From Pontibacter akesuensis (GTDB taxonomy: Bacteria; Bacteroidota; Bacteroidia; Cytophagales; Hymenobacteraceae), in assembly GCF_001611675.1 (NCBI RefSeq), contig NZ_CP014766.1, positions 4,092,001 through 4,156,000 on the forward strand: a stretch of 64,000 nucleotides of DNA, in the 5' to 3' direction. Within the stretch, counting starts at the first letter, position 1. Every line of letters begins with the position of its first letter. The notes under the pieces were generated by a model. It was not told the DNA's origin, did not search any database, and worked only from the letters and a program-made list of their open reading frames with translations. The position numbers and the translations under genes are program-made. Below are positions 33,428 through 42,646 of this stretch, one piece after another.

Positions 33428-34174
33428 ATGAAGACGAATGTAGTGGCCGTGATAAACCAGAAAGGCGGTACTGGCAAAACAACTACGACCATTAACCTCG
33501 GCAGCGCCCTTAGCAAACTAGGCAAGAAAGTGCTGCTGCTCGACCTGGATCCTCAGAGTAATCTGTCCTATTCCCTGGCTGTTGCCAATCCGGAAGCCAC
33601 GCTCGCCGATGTGTTTCAGGGCGACAAAAAGTTGGCCGATATTCTGGTGGAAAAGGACGGGTTGTGGATCGCGCCCGGCTCCAATGAGCTGGTTGATATT
33701 GAGATCTCTCTTGTAACGCAGCCTGAGCGCGAGAAATTCCTTAAAAATATCATCGCCCAAATGAAAGGATTTGATTTTGTGTTCATTGATTGTCCGCCTT
33801 CCCTGTCGGTGCTTACCCTGAACGCGCTGACGGCGGCACAGGAGGTGCTCATACCCTTGCAGATGGAGGTGCTCACGCTGCAGGGCCTCGATCAGATCAT
33901 GAACACCGTGGAAAAGGTGCAAAAAACATTCAACCCCAAACTAAAGATAAAGGGCATCGTAGTGGTGATGTTTGATGTGCGCCGCAAGCTAAGCCAGGAG
34001 GTGCTGGAGTACCTGCACGAGAACGTGAAGCATAAAGTTTTTAAAAGCCAGGTGCGCATGAATGTGAAGCTGGCAGAGGCGCCGTCGTTTGGCAAAAGCG
34101 TGCTGGATTACGATGCCTCCTCTAACGGCGCCAGAGATTACACGGCGCTGGCAGCGGAATACCTGCAGGGCTAA
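33428..34174 (+). CDS. ParA-family partition ATPase associated with the chemosensory cluster
   Basis: A 248-residue ParA/Soj-type ATPase. The deviant Walker A box is NQKGGTGKTTTT with signature Lys12 and Lys17. The A' motif is LLLDLDPQSN, Walker B is FVFIDCPPS, and MNVKLAEAPSFGKSVLDYD lies in the C-terminal DNA-binding surface. No N-terminal helix-turn-helix is present, so it is a small-type ParA. No parB follows. Instead, 166 bp downstream begins a soluble chemoreceptor and che genes. By analogy with PpfA of Rhodobacter sphaeroides it may position cytoplasmic chemosensory arrays. An alternative is chromosome segregation, with ParB encoded elsewhere. Confidence 0.93.
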   Translation: MKTNVVAVINQKGGTGKTTTTINLGSALSKLGKKVLLLDLDPQSNLSYSLAVANPEATLADVFQGDKKLADILVEKDGLWIAPGSNELVDIEISLVTQPEREKFLKNIIAQMKGFDFVFIDCPPSLSVLTLNALTAAQEVLIPLQMEVLTLQGLDQIMNTVEKVQKTFNPKLKIKGIVVVMFDVRRKLSQEVLEYLHENVKHKVFKSQVRMNVKLAEAPSFGKSVLDYDASSNGARDYTALAAEYLQG

Positions 34175-34340
34175 GCCCGCTTCCAGATCAAAGCGATCAC
34201 TTCATTATTTTTTATACTTGTACCTATTTATTTAGTAAATTGCATTTGCTTTTACACTTGTTGCCTGCCACAGAACAGAGCTTTGCCTGCTGTTTTGACC
34301 TAGCACGAGGTTTAACGATCCCATTCCAACCAAACAAAGT

Positions 34341-37300
34341 ATGGCCTTAGGTAAAAATATGAAGTTGAGCAAAGAGAAGCTCATCAGTGACGTGGAAGCC
34401 AAAGAAGAGACAAAAAATGCCCCAATAGCGAAGGAAGGGGCCTCCGGAGCCAAAACATCGGTGCCTGATGCGCCGGCCGCTACAGCCGCAGCGCCAGCAA
34501 AAGATAAACCAGCCAAGCCTGGCAGCCTCCCGAAGCCGGATGCCGGAGCCTCTCCCAACGGAAAGGACAAAAAGCCTGAACTGCTTCCAAACAGCCCCGA
34601 GTACATCAACGAGCAGCTGAACAAGGTGCTTTATGCCCTGGACGCCTTCAAAAAAGGGGATGTATCCGTGCGCCTTACAAAGCAGAACAACGATATTTTC
34701 GCAGACATCGCAGAAGCCTACAACTCCATGGTGGAGATGATTGGTGGTGTGGGTGGTGAGGTATCACGCATCTCGAAGGTGGCAGGAGTGGAGGGTAACC
34801 TGAAAGCCCGTGCCTCTGCCGAGAATGCCTCCGGGTTCTGGAAAGACATGATCAATAACATCAACGGCCTGGTGGATTCCATCGCGGTTCCGGTGTTGGA
34901 AGTAGGAAAAGTACTTAAGAACATCTCTCGCGGTAATTTGGATGAAACTTTCCAGATCCCGGTGTCAGGTGACTTTAAAGTGATGGCGGAAACCATCAAC
35001 CGCACTATCGATAACCTGAACCTGTTTGCAGGAGAGGTAACGCGTGTGGCCTTGGAAGTGGGTACCGAGGGTAAATTGGGCGGACAGGCAAGCGTGCCAA
35101 ACGTGGCGGGGGTTTGGAAGGACCTTACTGATAACGTGAACACGATGGCCAGCAACCTGACCAGCCAGATCCGTGACATCTCGAACGTGGCGACAGCGGT
35201 GGCGAAAGGTAACCTGGCCCAGAAAGTATCGGTGGATGTGCGCGGTGAGTTTGCCCAGTTAAAGGACAACGTGAACCAGATGGTGGACTCGCTGAACGTG
35301 TTTGCCGACGAAGTAACGCGTGTGGCACGTGAGGTAGGTACGGAAGGACGCCTTGGCGGACAAGCCAAAGTGCCGAACGTAGGCGGTGTTTGGAAGGACC
35401 TGACCGACAACGTGAACACCATGGCCAGCAACTTAACAGCTCAGATGCGCGACATTGCGAATGTGGCCACAGCTGTTGCAAAAGGTGACCTTACACAGAA
35501 AATCACAGTTAATGTAAAAGGCGAGATAGCCGACCTGAAAGACATCATCAACCAGATGGTGGACTCCCTGAACATTTTTGCCGGTGAGGTAACCCGCGTT
35601 GCCCGTGAAGTGGGTACCGAGGGTAAACTGGGCGGACAGGCAACAGTACCAAGAGTAGAAGGAACCTGGAAAGAGCTGACGGACAACGTGAACCTGATGG
35701 CTTCTAACCTGACATCGCAGGTGCGTGACATTGCCAATGTGGCAACCGCCGTGGCGAAAGGTGACTTGACCCAGAAGGTATCCGTGGACGTGAAAGGCGA
35801 ACTGGGGGACCTGAAGGATATATTGAATGAAATGGTGGACCGACTGAATGTGTTTGGCGCGGAAGTAACGCGTGTGGCACGTGAGGTGGGCACTGAAGGA
35901 ATATTGGGCGGTCAGGCAAACGTGCCGAACGTGGCAGGTATCTGGAAAGAATTGACGGACAATGTGAACTACATGGCCAGCAACCTGACCAGCCAGGTGC
36001 GTGATATTGCCAACGTAGCAACGGCGGTAGCGAAGGGCGACCTGACCCAGAAGATAACAGTAAACGTGCGCGGTGAGTTAGCCGAGTTGAAAGTGAACAT
36101 CAACCAAATGGTGGACTCGCTGAACATCTTCGCTGACGAGGTAACCAGAGTGGCGCGTGAAGTGGGTACTGAGGGTAAACTGGGCGGACAGGCAAGTGTG
36201 CCGAATGTGGGTGGTGTTTGGAAAGAACTCACTGACAACGTGAACACCATGGCCAACAACCTGACCTCGCAGGTACGTGATATCGCCGATGTGGCGACTG
36301 CCGTTGTGCGCGGTGACCTGACCCAGAAGATCACTGTAAACGTGAAAGGTGAGATGGCTGAGCTGAAGGAAAACATCAACCAGCTGGTAGATTACCTGAA
36401 CATATTTGCCGGTGAGGTAACCCGTGTTGCACTAGAAGTAGGAACAGAAGGACGCCTGGGTGGCCAGGCCAACGTGCCGAACGTAGCGGGGGTTTGGAAA
36501 GACCTGACCGACAACGTGAACACGATGGCTTCTAACCTGACAACTCAGGTGCGCGGTATCGCCAAAGTAGCAACAGGTGTTGCAAAAGGCGACCTGACCC
36601 AGAAGATCACAGTAGAGGCCCGTGGTGAGATCGCGGAGCTGAAAGAGAACATCAACTTCATGGTGGACTCGCTGAACATATTTGGTGACGAGGTAACGCG
36701 TGTGGCACGTGAGGTAGGAACCGAGGGTAAACTAGGCGGACAGGCAAGTGTGCCAAACGTAGCTGGAACTTGGAAGGACCTGACCGATAACGTGAACTCC
36801 ATGGCTTCCAACCTGACTTCTCAGGTACGAGACATTGCCAAAGTAGCGACTGCGGTGGCGAAAGGTGACCTGACCCAGAAAGTGTCGGTGGAAGCACGCG
36901 GCGAAATCCTGGACCTGAAGGAGAACCTGAACCAGATGGTGGATTCCCTGAACATCTTCGCTGACGAGGTAACGCGAGTTGCCCGCGAAGTGGGTACGGA
37001 AGGACGCTTGGGCGGCCAGGCCAACGTGCCGAAAGTACGCGGTACCTGGAAAGAACTCACCGACAACGTAAATACCATGGCAAGCAACCTGACTTCTCAG
37101 GTGCGCGACATTGCCAAAGTAGCAACGGCCGTAGCGAAGGGTGATTTGACCCAGAAAGTGTCTGTGGATGTGAAAGGTGAGCTTGGTGAGTTGAAGGAAA
37201 ACATCAACCGCATGGTGGACTCGCTCAACATCTTCGCCGGTGAGGTAACCAGAGTGGCACTTGAAGTGGGTACAGAAGGACGCTTGGGTGGCCAGGCAGC

Positions 37301-38867
37301 AGTACCAAACGTGGCCGGTGTATGGAAAGACCTCACAGACAATGTGAATACCATGGCTACCAACCTGACTACGCAGGTGCGTGGTATCGTGAAAGTAGTA
37401 ACGGCGGTATCGAAAGGTGACCTGACACAGAAACTGACACTCGAAGCAAAAGGCGAGGTGGCCGAACTGGCTGAAACGATCAACACCATGGTGGTGGACC
37501 TGAACCGCCTGGCGGGTGAGGTTAGCCGTGTGGCTAGAGTTGCCGGTGTGGAAGGAAAACTGACTGAGCGTGCGACACTGCAAGGGGTAGGCGGTAGCTG
37601 GAAAGAACTGGTAGATACCCTGAACGACCTGCTGGAGTCCATCGTGACGCCGGTACTGGAAGTATCCAGAGTAGTGCGCGGTATATCCGAAGGTGACCTG
37701 ACACAGAAAGTAGAAAGCCATACAGCCGGTGATATTCTGGACATGGCCAATGCCCTGAACCTTGCCGTTGACAACCTGAATGCGCTGCTTGGAGAGATAA
37801 ACGATTCCTCGCTCGTAGTTGGAGCTTCCTCTGAAGAGATGGCTGATAAAGGCCTGGAGATGAACAAGGTAACGCTGGATGTGGCCCTTGCGATGCAGCA
37901 GATGGCGGAAGGTGCCCAAAACCAGGCCCTCAAAACAGACCAGGCCTTCAAACTGATTGAAGAGATCATGAAGGCAACCAAAGAGACAGCAAATCGGGCT
38001 GAGGTAGTGAACAAGTCGGCCAAGGTGGGTGAGGAAACCTCGCAGCTGGGTCTGAAGACTGTAGCCGAAGTGGTGAAGAACATGGAAGAAATTTCCAGCT
38101 CTGCATCGCTTACCTCAAAAACGATTGAAGTACTGAGCACGCGTTCGCAGGAGATTTCAAAGTCTCTAAGCGTGATCACGGATATTGCCGCACAGACAAA
38201 CCTTCTCGCCCTGAACGCCGCCATTGAGGCAGCACGTGCAGGAGAGGCAGGCCGCGGTTTTGCCGTGGTAGCTGAAGAAATACGAAAGCTGGCCGAGGGT
38301 TCGCGCAAGTCGGCAAGTGAGATTGCCACACTGGTAGAAGACGTGAAGAAAGACACGGCCTCTGCCGCCACGGCGATCTCGACCATGGAAGGACGTGTAT
38401 CGAAAGGTAAGAATGCAACATTTGAGGCATCCGGCGCCTTCAAAAACATTGCCTCCTCCAGTGGGGAAACGCTTCGTACGGCACAGGACATCTTAACGGC
38501 AACGGAAGTACAGAAATCATCGATCGGTGACGTAGTGAAGTATGTGGAAGAAGTGGTTGCCATTGCCGAGCAAACAGCGTCCGGCACGCAGCAGGTAGCC
38601 AGCACAGCCAAGCAACTGTCAGGCTCGATGCAGGAACTTACCTCGTCGTCTCAGAACCTGAACGACATTGCCGCTGACCTGCAGGTGAGTATTTCAGCCT
38701 TCAAGCTGATAGACGGAAACCTTGTTTTCAAAAACAAAAGGACGCTGCTGACGACTGCCGTAAACCAGCGAAACGAGCGCAACCATACGGGTAACACCAG
38801 GTTGGCAACACGTTCGCTGAACACAAAGCCAAACGGATCTTTGACGAAAGGTGATTCGAAATCATAA
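34341..38867 (+). CDS. Soluble poly-HAMP chemoreceptor (methyl-accepting chemotaxis protein)
   Basis: A 1508-residue receptor without any visible signal peptide or membrane segment. Residues 1-85 are a low-complexity Lys/Ala/Pro-rich tail. Divergent HAMP-like modules follow at about 95-240. Nine near-identical 92-residue units start at residue 241 (each begins GTEGxLGGQAxVPxVxGxWK, contains [20 protein letters not shown] and KGDLTQK, and ends EVTRVAREV). A divergent tenth unit begins [10 protein letters not shown]. The C-terminal 380 residues form an MCP signalling coiled coil with the conserved hairpin [29 protein letters not shown]. The repeat is the HAMP type found in fungal group III (Nik1/Os-1) histidine kinases. 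It is expected to activate CheA through CheW, in the cytosol. First gene of the che operon; cheW starts 2 bp after the stop. Confidence 0.95.
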   Translation: MALGKNMKLSKEKLISDVEAKEETKNAPIAKEGASGAKTSVPDAPAATAAAPAKDKPAKPGSLPKPDAGASPNGKDKKPELLPNSPEYINEQLNKVLYALDAFKKGDVSVRLTKQNNDIFADIAEAYNSMVEMIGGVGGEVSRISKVAGVEGNLKARASAENASGFWKDMINNINGLVDSIAVPVLEVGKVLKNISRGNLDETFQIPVSGDFKVMAETINRTIDNLNLFAGEVTRVALEVGTEGKLGGQASVPNVAGVWKDLTDNVNTMASNLTSQIRDISNVATAVAKGNLAQKVSVDVRGEFAQLKDNVNQMVDSLNVFADEVTRVAREVGTEGRLGGQAKVPNVGGVWKDLTDNVNTMASNLTAQMRDIANVATAVAKGDLTQKITVNVKGEIADLKDIINQMVDSLNIFAGEVTRVAREVGTEGKLGGQATVPRVEGTWKELTDNVNLMASNLTSQVRDIANVATAVAKGDLTQKVSVDVKGELGDLKDILNEMVDRLNVFGAEVTRVAREVGTEGILGGQANVPNVAGIWKELTDNVNYMASNLTSQVRDIANVATAVAKGDLTQKITVNVRGELAELKVNINQMVDSLNIFADEVTRVAREVGTEGKLGGQASVPNVGGVWKELTDNVNTMANNLTSQVRDIADVATAVVRGDLTQKITVNVKGEMAELKENINQLVDYLNIFAGEVTRVALEVGTEGRLGGQANVPNVAGVWKDLTDNVNTMASNLTTQVRGIAKVATGVAKGDLTQKITVEARGEIAELKENINFMVDSLNIFGDEVTRVAREVGTEGKLGGQASVPNVAGTWKDLTDNVNSMASNLTSQVRDIAKVATAVAKGDLTQKVSVEARGEILDLKENLNQMVDSLNIFADEVTRVAREVGTEGRLGGQANVPKVRGTWKELTDNVNTMASNLTSQVRDIAKVATAVAKGDLTQKVSVDVKGELGELKENINRMVDSLNIFAGEVTRVALEVGTEGRLGGQAAVPNVAGVWKDLTDNVNTMATNLTTQVRGIVKVVTAVSKGDLTQKLTLEAKGEVAELAETINTMVVDLNRLAGEVSRVARVAGVEGKLTERATLQGVGGSWKELVDTLNDLLESIVTPVLEVSRVVRGISEGDLTQKVESHTAGDILDMANALNLAVDNLNALLGEINDSSLVVGASSEEMADKGLEMNKVTLDVALAMQQMAEGAQNQALKTDQAFKLIEEIMKATKETANRAEVVNKSAKVGEETSQLGLKTVAEVVKNMEEISSSASLTSKTIEVLSTRSQEISKSLSVITDIAAQTNLLALNAAIEAARAGEAGRGFAVVAEEIRKLAEGSRKSASEIATLVEDVKKDTASAATAISTMEGRVSKGKNATFEASGAFKNIASSSGETLRTAQDILTATEVQKSSIGDVVKYVEEVVAIAEQTASGTQQVASTAKQLSGSMQELTSSSQNLNDIAADLQVSISAFKLIDGNLVFKNKRTLLTTAVNQRNERNHTGNTRLATRSLNTKPNGSLTKGDSKS
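35061..37544 (+). repeat. Nine in-frame 276-bp tandem repeats
   Basis: Units start at 35061, 35337, 35613, 35889, 36165, 36441, 36717, 36993 and 37269, exactly 276 bp apart with no insertion or deletion. The next start, 37545, opens a diverged unit. The encoded units differ mainly at the position after GTEG (K, R or I), in the GQAxVP residue, and in the alternation of KITVN and KVSVD. Such arrays can expand or contract by recombination without a frameshift. Confidence 0.95.
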
Positions 38868-38869
38868 CG

Positions 38870-39457
38870 ATGGCGAAGGAATCAACTAAAAAAGTGGAGG
38901 TGGAAGAAGCTGATAACGCAACTGCACCGGCAGCTGCGGCAAAAGACACTCCAAATACGGTAGAGGCCGCCAAAGAACAGGTAGCCCCGGAGATGGTGCA
39001 CCTGATCGTGTTCAAGCTAGGCACAGAGGAGTACGCCATCAAGATTGACCAGGTAAAGGAAGTGACCATCACGCCTGCCATTACGCGAATGCCCCGCACA
39101 CCGGACTTTGTGAAAGGGGTAGCCAACATCCGTGGGGATATCATAGCCATCATGGACATGGAGCGGCGCTTTGGGATCAGGCCAGCCGAATTGGCGGAAG
39201 GCCTGAATCCAAATATTTCCTATACGCTGGTGATAGAAGCGAAGGACTATAATATCGGTGTGGAGGTGAGAGAGGTGCCGCAGTCGCTGAACCTTGCGGT
39301 GAAAAAGATTGACCGCGCGCCATCGTTTTTACAGGATGTAAGTATAAGCGATAACTTTATTGAGGGAATCGCAAAGATTGACAGCCGATTGATTATCGTG
39401 CTGGACATGCACAAGATCCTGACACAGGATGAGATAAACCAGCTTCCAAACGCATAA
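38870..39457 (+). CDS. cheW: CheW-type adaptor protein
   Basis: A 195-residue adaptor linking receptor and CheA. An Ala/Thr/Glu-rich N-terminal extension of about 40 residues precedes a CheW SH3-like domain (about 43-190). The domain shows VHLIVFKLGTEEYAIKIDQVKEV, MPRTPDFVKGVANIRGDIIAIMDMERRFG and IEGIAKIDSRLIIVLDMHKIL. The extension is longer than in Escherichia coli CheW (167 residues) and resembles the low-complexity tail of the receptor encoded before it. Two bases separate it from the receptor stop. Confidence 0.96.
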   Translation: MAKESTKKVEVEEADNATAPAAAAKDTPNTVEAAKEQVAPEMVHLIVFKLGTEEYAIKIDQVKEVTITPAITRMPRTPDFVKGVANIRGDIIAIMDMERRFGIRPAELAEGLNPNISYTLVIEAKDYNIGVEVREVPQSLNLAVKKIDRAPSFLQDVSISDNFIEGIAKIDSRLIIVLDMHKILTQDEINQLPNA

Positions 39458-39482
39458 TAACCAGAATTATACTTCTAAAAGT

Positions 39483-39845
39483 ATGAAAAGAATATTGATT
39501 GTAGACGACTCGTTCTACATGCGCACCATGTTAAAAAACATGCTCACCGATGCCGGTTACGAGGTAGTTGGAGAGGCTCCAAACGGACAGACAGCTTTAG
39601 AACTGGCAAAGGAAACCAAGCCTGATCTGGTGACGCTGGACGTGATTCTGCCTGATAATACGGGGCTTGATGTGCTGAAAGGCATCCGGGCTGATAACCC
39701 GGAGCAGAAGGTGATTATTGTAAGCGCTGTAGGCCAGGAGGTTATCGTGAACGAAGCTATGGAATATGGTGCGAAATCATACATTGTAAAGCCTTTTTCT
39801 GAGGAGAAAGTGCTGGAGGTGGTAAGCAAAGTGTTGGCTGAGTAG
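39483..39845 (+). CDS. cheY: CheY-type single-domain response regulator
   Basis: A 120-residue receiver domain only. The acidic pocket is ILIVDDSFYMR (Asp8, Asp9), the phosphorylated residue is Asp53 in LVTLDVILP, the switch Ser is in VIIVSAVGQ, and the conserved Lys is in YIVKPFSEEK. It receives phosphate from CheA. The output could be the gliding motor, pili or another effector; no flagellar genes are in the window. It lies 25 bp after cheW and 63 bp before cheB. Confidence 0.94.
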   Translation: MKRILIVDDSFYMRTMLKNMLTDAGYEVVGEAPNGQTALELAKETKPDLVTLDVILPDNTGLDVLKGIRADNPEQKVIIVSAVGQEVIVNEAMEYGAKSYIVKPFSEEKVLEVVSKVLAE

Positions 39846-39897
39846 CCGGCTCCTCTTACAGCCTTAACAGAAATTTTAACGGTTATACAGCAAGTAT

Positions 39898-39904
39898 AGG
39901 AGGG
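39898..39904 (+). promoter_or_regulatory. Strong Shine-Dalgarno sequence before cheB
   Basis: AGGAGGG lies 4 bases before the cheB ATG. Clear Shine-Dalgarno sequences are unusual in Bacteroidota and most genes of this window lack one. Another, AGGAGG at 42631-42636, precedes cheC. Confidence 0.6.
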
Positions 39905-39908
39905 ACGA

Positions 39909-41030
39909 ATGTCGTTAAAAGTTCTGATCGCAGAGAAATCAAGCTACTGCAGACTTGTGCTGCAGGATATTATCGGCTCCGAAGCAGATTTGCAGGTACA
40001 GGACCTTGCAGCTGACGGGGAAATGCTGATGCAGCAGCTCGCCATGCACAAACCGGATATGGTGGTGCTGGACTACGAGCTGCCGATGAATGAAAACCTG
40101 CTCATCCTGAAGCGCATTTTCAGTGAAGTGCCGGTGCCGGTGCTGCTGCTGGTGCCAGGAGAGAACCTGACACTGGAGTTGCTGAAGGAGGCGGTGGCAT
40201 TGGGCGTGTACGCCGTGGTGCAGAAACCGAGCAGGGGCTTTTACATCAATTACAGAAGTATAGCGCCGGATTTGCTTTTGAAGGTACGGGCTGTGCAGGG
40301 AACGGAAATTTACAACACGCAGCAGCGGCTGCTGGAGCTGCAGCAGGAAATGATCCTGAGGCCCGCCCAGCCAGCAAAGCGACAGACACTTACAGCCACC
40401 ACCGTCATTGTGATTGGTGCTTCAACAGGAGGCACGCAGGCAGTGGAAAGCATCATCAGGCAACTGGCGCCGGACCTGCAGGCATGCGTGCTGATTGCGC
40501 TGCACCTGCCGGAAAAGTTTACCAGGTCCTTTACCAAGCGACTGCAGTCGCTGACGCAGCTAAGTGTGGCCGAGGGCAAGGAAGGACAGTTGCTGAAGCC
40601 GGGAAAGATCTTTGTGGCTCCTGGCGGCCGAAACATGGAAGTACAGACGGTGATGGGCAGTGCGGCTAACCTTAGGATTGGCTTTAACCAGGACCAGGCA
40701 GTGTTGATCGATCAGCCAAGTATAGACCTGCTGATGAAGTCCATTGCCAATACCAAGGTGGAGCACGTTGTGGGGGTGATTTTAACAGGCATGGGAAAGG
40801 ATGGCACACAGGGTGCCGCCAGCATCATCAGCCGGGGAGGCGTAATGGTAGCACAGGACGAGGGTACCGCCGCAATTTTCGGCATGGCCCGTTCTGCTAT
40901 TGAGAGCGGATACATAAACAAAGTGCTGCCTTTGCAGGAAATACCGCATTTCCTGAACCTGTATGTGGCAGGGCAGCAGCAGGTCAGTGCAACTGACAGC
41001 ACCTATGAAATCGAGAGAACAGGAGTATAA
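39909..41030 (+). CDS. cheB: CheB-type receptor methylesterase/deamidase
   Basis: A 373-residue two-domain protein. The N-terminal receiver (1-125) has phospho-acceptor Asp55 in VVLDYELPM. Its acidic pocket is altered: the usual Asp pair is replaced by Glu9-Lys10 in LIAEKSSYCR, so metal binding and phosphorylation may be weakened. The C-terminal esterase domain (about 162-355) has catalytic Ser172 in GASTGGTQA, His199 in ALHLPEK and Asp298 in TGMGKDGTQG. It removes methyl groups from, or deamidates, receptor glutamates. No CheR methyltransferase is encoded in the cluster. Its last 26 bases overlap the cheA start. Confidence 0.95.
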   Translation: MSLKVLIAEKSSYCRLVLQDIIGSEADLQVQDLAADGEMLMQQLAMHKPDMVVLDYELPMNENLLILKRIFSEVPVPVLLLVPGENLTLELLKEAVALGVYAVVQKPSRGFYINYRSIAPDLLLKVRAVQGTEIYNTQQRLLELQQEMILRPAQPAKRQTLTATTVIVIGASTGGTQAVESIIRQLAPDLQACVLIALHLPEKFTRSFTKRLQSLTQLSVAEGKEGQLLKPGKIFVAPGGRNMEVQTVMGSAANLRIGFNQDQAVLIDQPSIDLLMKSIANTKVEHVVGVILTGMGKDGTQGAASIISRGGVMVAQDEGTAAIFGMARSAIESGYINKVLPLQEIPHFLNLYVAGQQQVSATDSTYEIERTGV

Positions 41031-42645
41031 AGAAATTTTTATTGCCGAGGCCCTGGAGTACTATGACGCACTCAACAGGCATATCAGCACATTGGAGAAG
41101 GAGCCGGACGACGAGCAAACGCTGGCCGAGATCTTCCGTTTGCTGCATAACCTAAAGGCCAATTCCAAAGCCATCGGCTACCTGCAGATTTCTGATGTGT
41201 CGCACAAGCTGGAAACGGCCTTCAGCCTGATCCGAAGCAAAGAGCTCAACTTCAGCGACGAGGTAGTGATGGTGATGTTTGACGGGGTGGATCTACTCGG
41301 GGAACTCATCCACAACATTGATAACCCGACGTATGGGGAGCCGGACCCGGTGCTGCTGCGGAATCTGGATATTATCGTAGAGAATCTTTCGGACAGCACG
41401 ATCGAGCTGGCGAAGGTACAGAAGTACAACACGTCGAAAAATCTGACGCTTTCTGACCTGATCTACATTCAGATCAAGAAGTTGGACCACATGATGAACC
41501 TGGTGGGGGAACTGATGATCGACCGGGATCGCATCATTTCCATCAGCCGGGAATTAAATAACGATGACCTGAAAGGCGTAAGCTCGCACCTGTACCGCAT
41601 TACCGAAGAACTGCAGTACAGCGTAATGGATGCCCGCCTGGTAAACATCGGCTCGCTCTTCAATAAGTTTCCGCGCATTGTGCGGGACATTGCCGCGGCC
41701 GAGAACAAGGAGGTGAACCTGCAACTAACGGGGCAGGACATCCAGATAGACCGGAACATACTCCAGATCATCACGGATTCGCTCCTGCACCTGGTGCGCA
41801 ACGCCATCACACATGGGTTGGAAACCCCGGAGGAGCGCCTCAAAAAGGGTAAGGAGAGAACAGGAAGCCTGCGCCTTAGTGCCCAGAGCGACCGGGACAA
41901 CGTGTTGATTCGCCTGACCGACGACGGTAAGGGTATCGACCTGAAACAGGTAAAAAAGACAGCCATAGAACGGCAACTGGTGGCGCCTGAAATGGCTACA
42001 GGCGTGACAGACAACGAAGTTTTGTCGTTTCTGTTTGAGCCCGGCTTTTCAACGGCAAAGCAGGTAACGGAATATTCGGGGCGCGGTGTAGGGTTGGATG
42101 TGGTGAAAAACGCCATCGACTCCATTGGCGGCCGCATCAATGTAGAATCAGAAAAGGGGCAAGGCACCACCTTTACCCTGCAATTGCCTACTTCCATCGC
42201 TGTAAAAGGCGCCTTGTTGTTTGAGGTAGACGAAATATTCTTTGCCATTCCGCTGCTGCACACAGAACAGGTAGTGGCGCTTGATAAAGACGAACTGCAT
42301 GAGGTAGGAGACGTGCTCCTGGCCAACATGAACGGAGAGACCGTGACGGTAGTTTACCTGCACGAACTCCTGAACGCCCCGGAGGGGGCCATGAGACTCG
42401 GTGACAAAACCCGGCTGAACGGACAGGTGCAGAATGTGATTGTAGTATCGTACAATAACAGGAAGCTTGGGTTGATTGTAGACAAACTGTACAGGCAACA
42501 GGACATAGTGGTGAAGCCCCTGAGCAAACCACTGGATAAGATTGATATTTATGGCGGCGTTACGCTGTTGGGAACAGGCAAGGTATGCCTTGTGCTGGAT
42601 GTGCCCGCCGTAACACGTTACTTTATAAGCAGGAGGCAGGGTTGA
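41005..42645 (+). CDS. cheA: CheA-type chemotaxis histidine kinase
   Basis: A 546-residue kinase. The ATG at 41005, inside the end of cheB, gives MKSREQEYKEIF; a longer frame from 40963 is rejected. The P1 domain has the phosphorylatable His48 in IFRLLHNLKANSKAIG, with Ala where most CheA proteins have the Gly of HxxKG. No P2 domain is seen between P1 and the dimerisation segment (about 165-230, LDHMMNLVGELMIDRDRI). The ATPase has the N box LVRNAITHGLE, G1 DDGKGID and G2 GRGVGLDVVKN. A CheW-like P5 domain fills about 400-546. It phosphorylates CheY and CheB under receptor control. Confidence 0.96.
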   Translation: MKSREQEYKEIFIAEALEYYDALNRHISTLEKEPDDEQTLAEIFRLLHNLKANSKAIGYLQISDVSHKLETAFSLIRSKELNFSDEVVMVMFDGVDLLGELIHNIDNPTYGEPDPVLLRNLDIIVENLSDSTIELAKVQKYNTSKNLTLSDLIYIQIKKLDHMMNLVGELMIDRDRIISISRELNNDDLKGVSSHLYRITEELQYSVMDARLVNIGSLFNKFPRIVRDIAAAENKEVNLQLTGQDIQIDRNILQIITDSLLHLVRNAITHGLETPEERLKKGKERTGSLRLSAQSDRDNVLIRLTDDGKGIDLKQVKKTAIERQLVAPEMATGVTDNEVLSFLFEPGFSTAKQVTEYSGRGVGLDVVKNAIDSIGGRINVESEKGQGTTFTLQLPTSIAVKGALLFEVDEIFFAIPLLHTEQVVALDKDELHEVGDVLLANMNGETVTVVYLHELLNAPEGAMRLGDKTRLNGQVQNVIVVSYNNRKLGLIVDKLYRQQDIVVKPLSKPLDKIDIYGGVTLLGTGKVCLVLDVPAVTRYFISRRQG

Positions 42646-42646
42646 G

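Noticed and set aside
33428..34174. ParA as the chromosome-partition parA near the origin
   Set aside because: No parB, parS-like cluster, dnaA or gid genes are nearby, and the conserved neighbour is a soluble chemoreceptor. Not fully excluded.
35061..37544. Regularly spaced repeats, considered as a CRISPR array
   Set aside because: The period is 276 bp, the units are coding and there is no unique spacer. It is a protein-domain repeat.
37097..38611. Long open frames on the minus strand across the chemoreceptor gene (for example 37097-38611 and 36732-37919)
   Set aside because: They are mirror images of the repeated HAMP and MCP codons. Their translations have no recognisable domain and the plus-strand gene is unambiguous.
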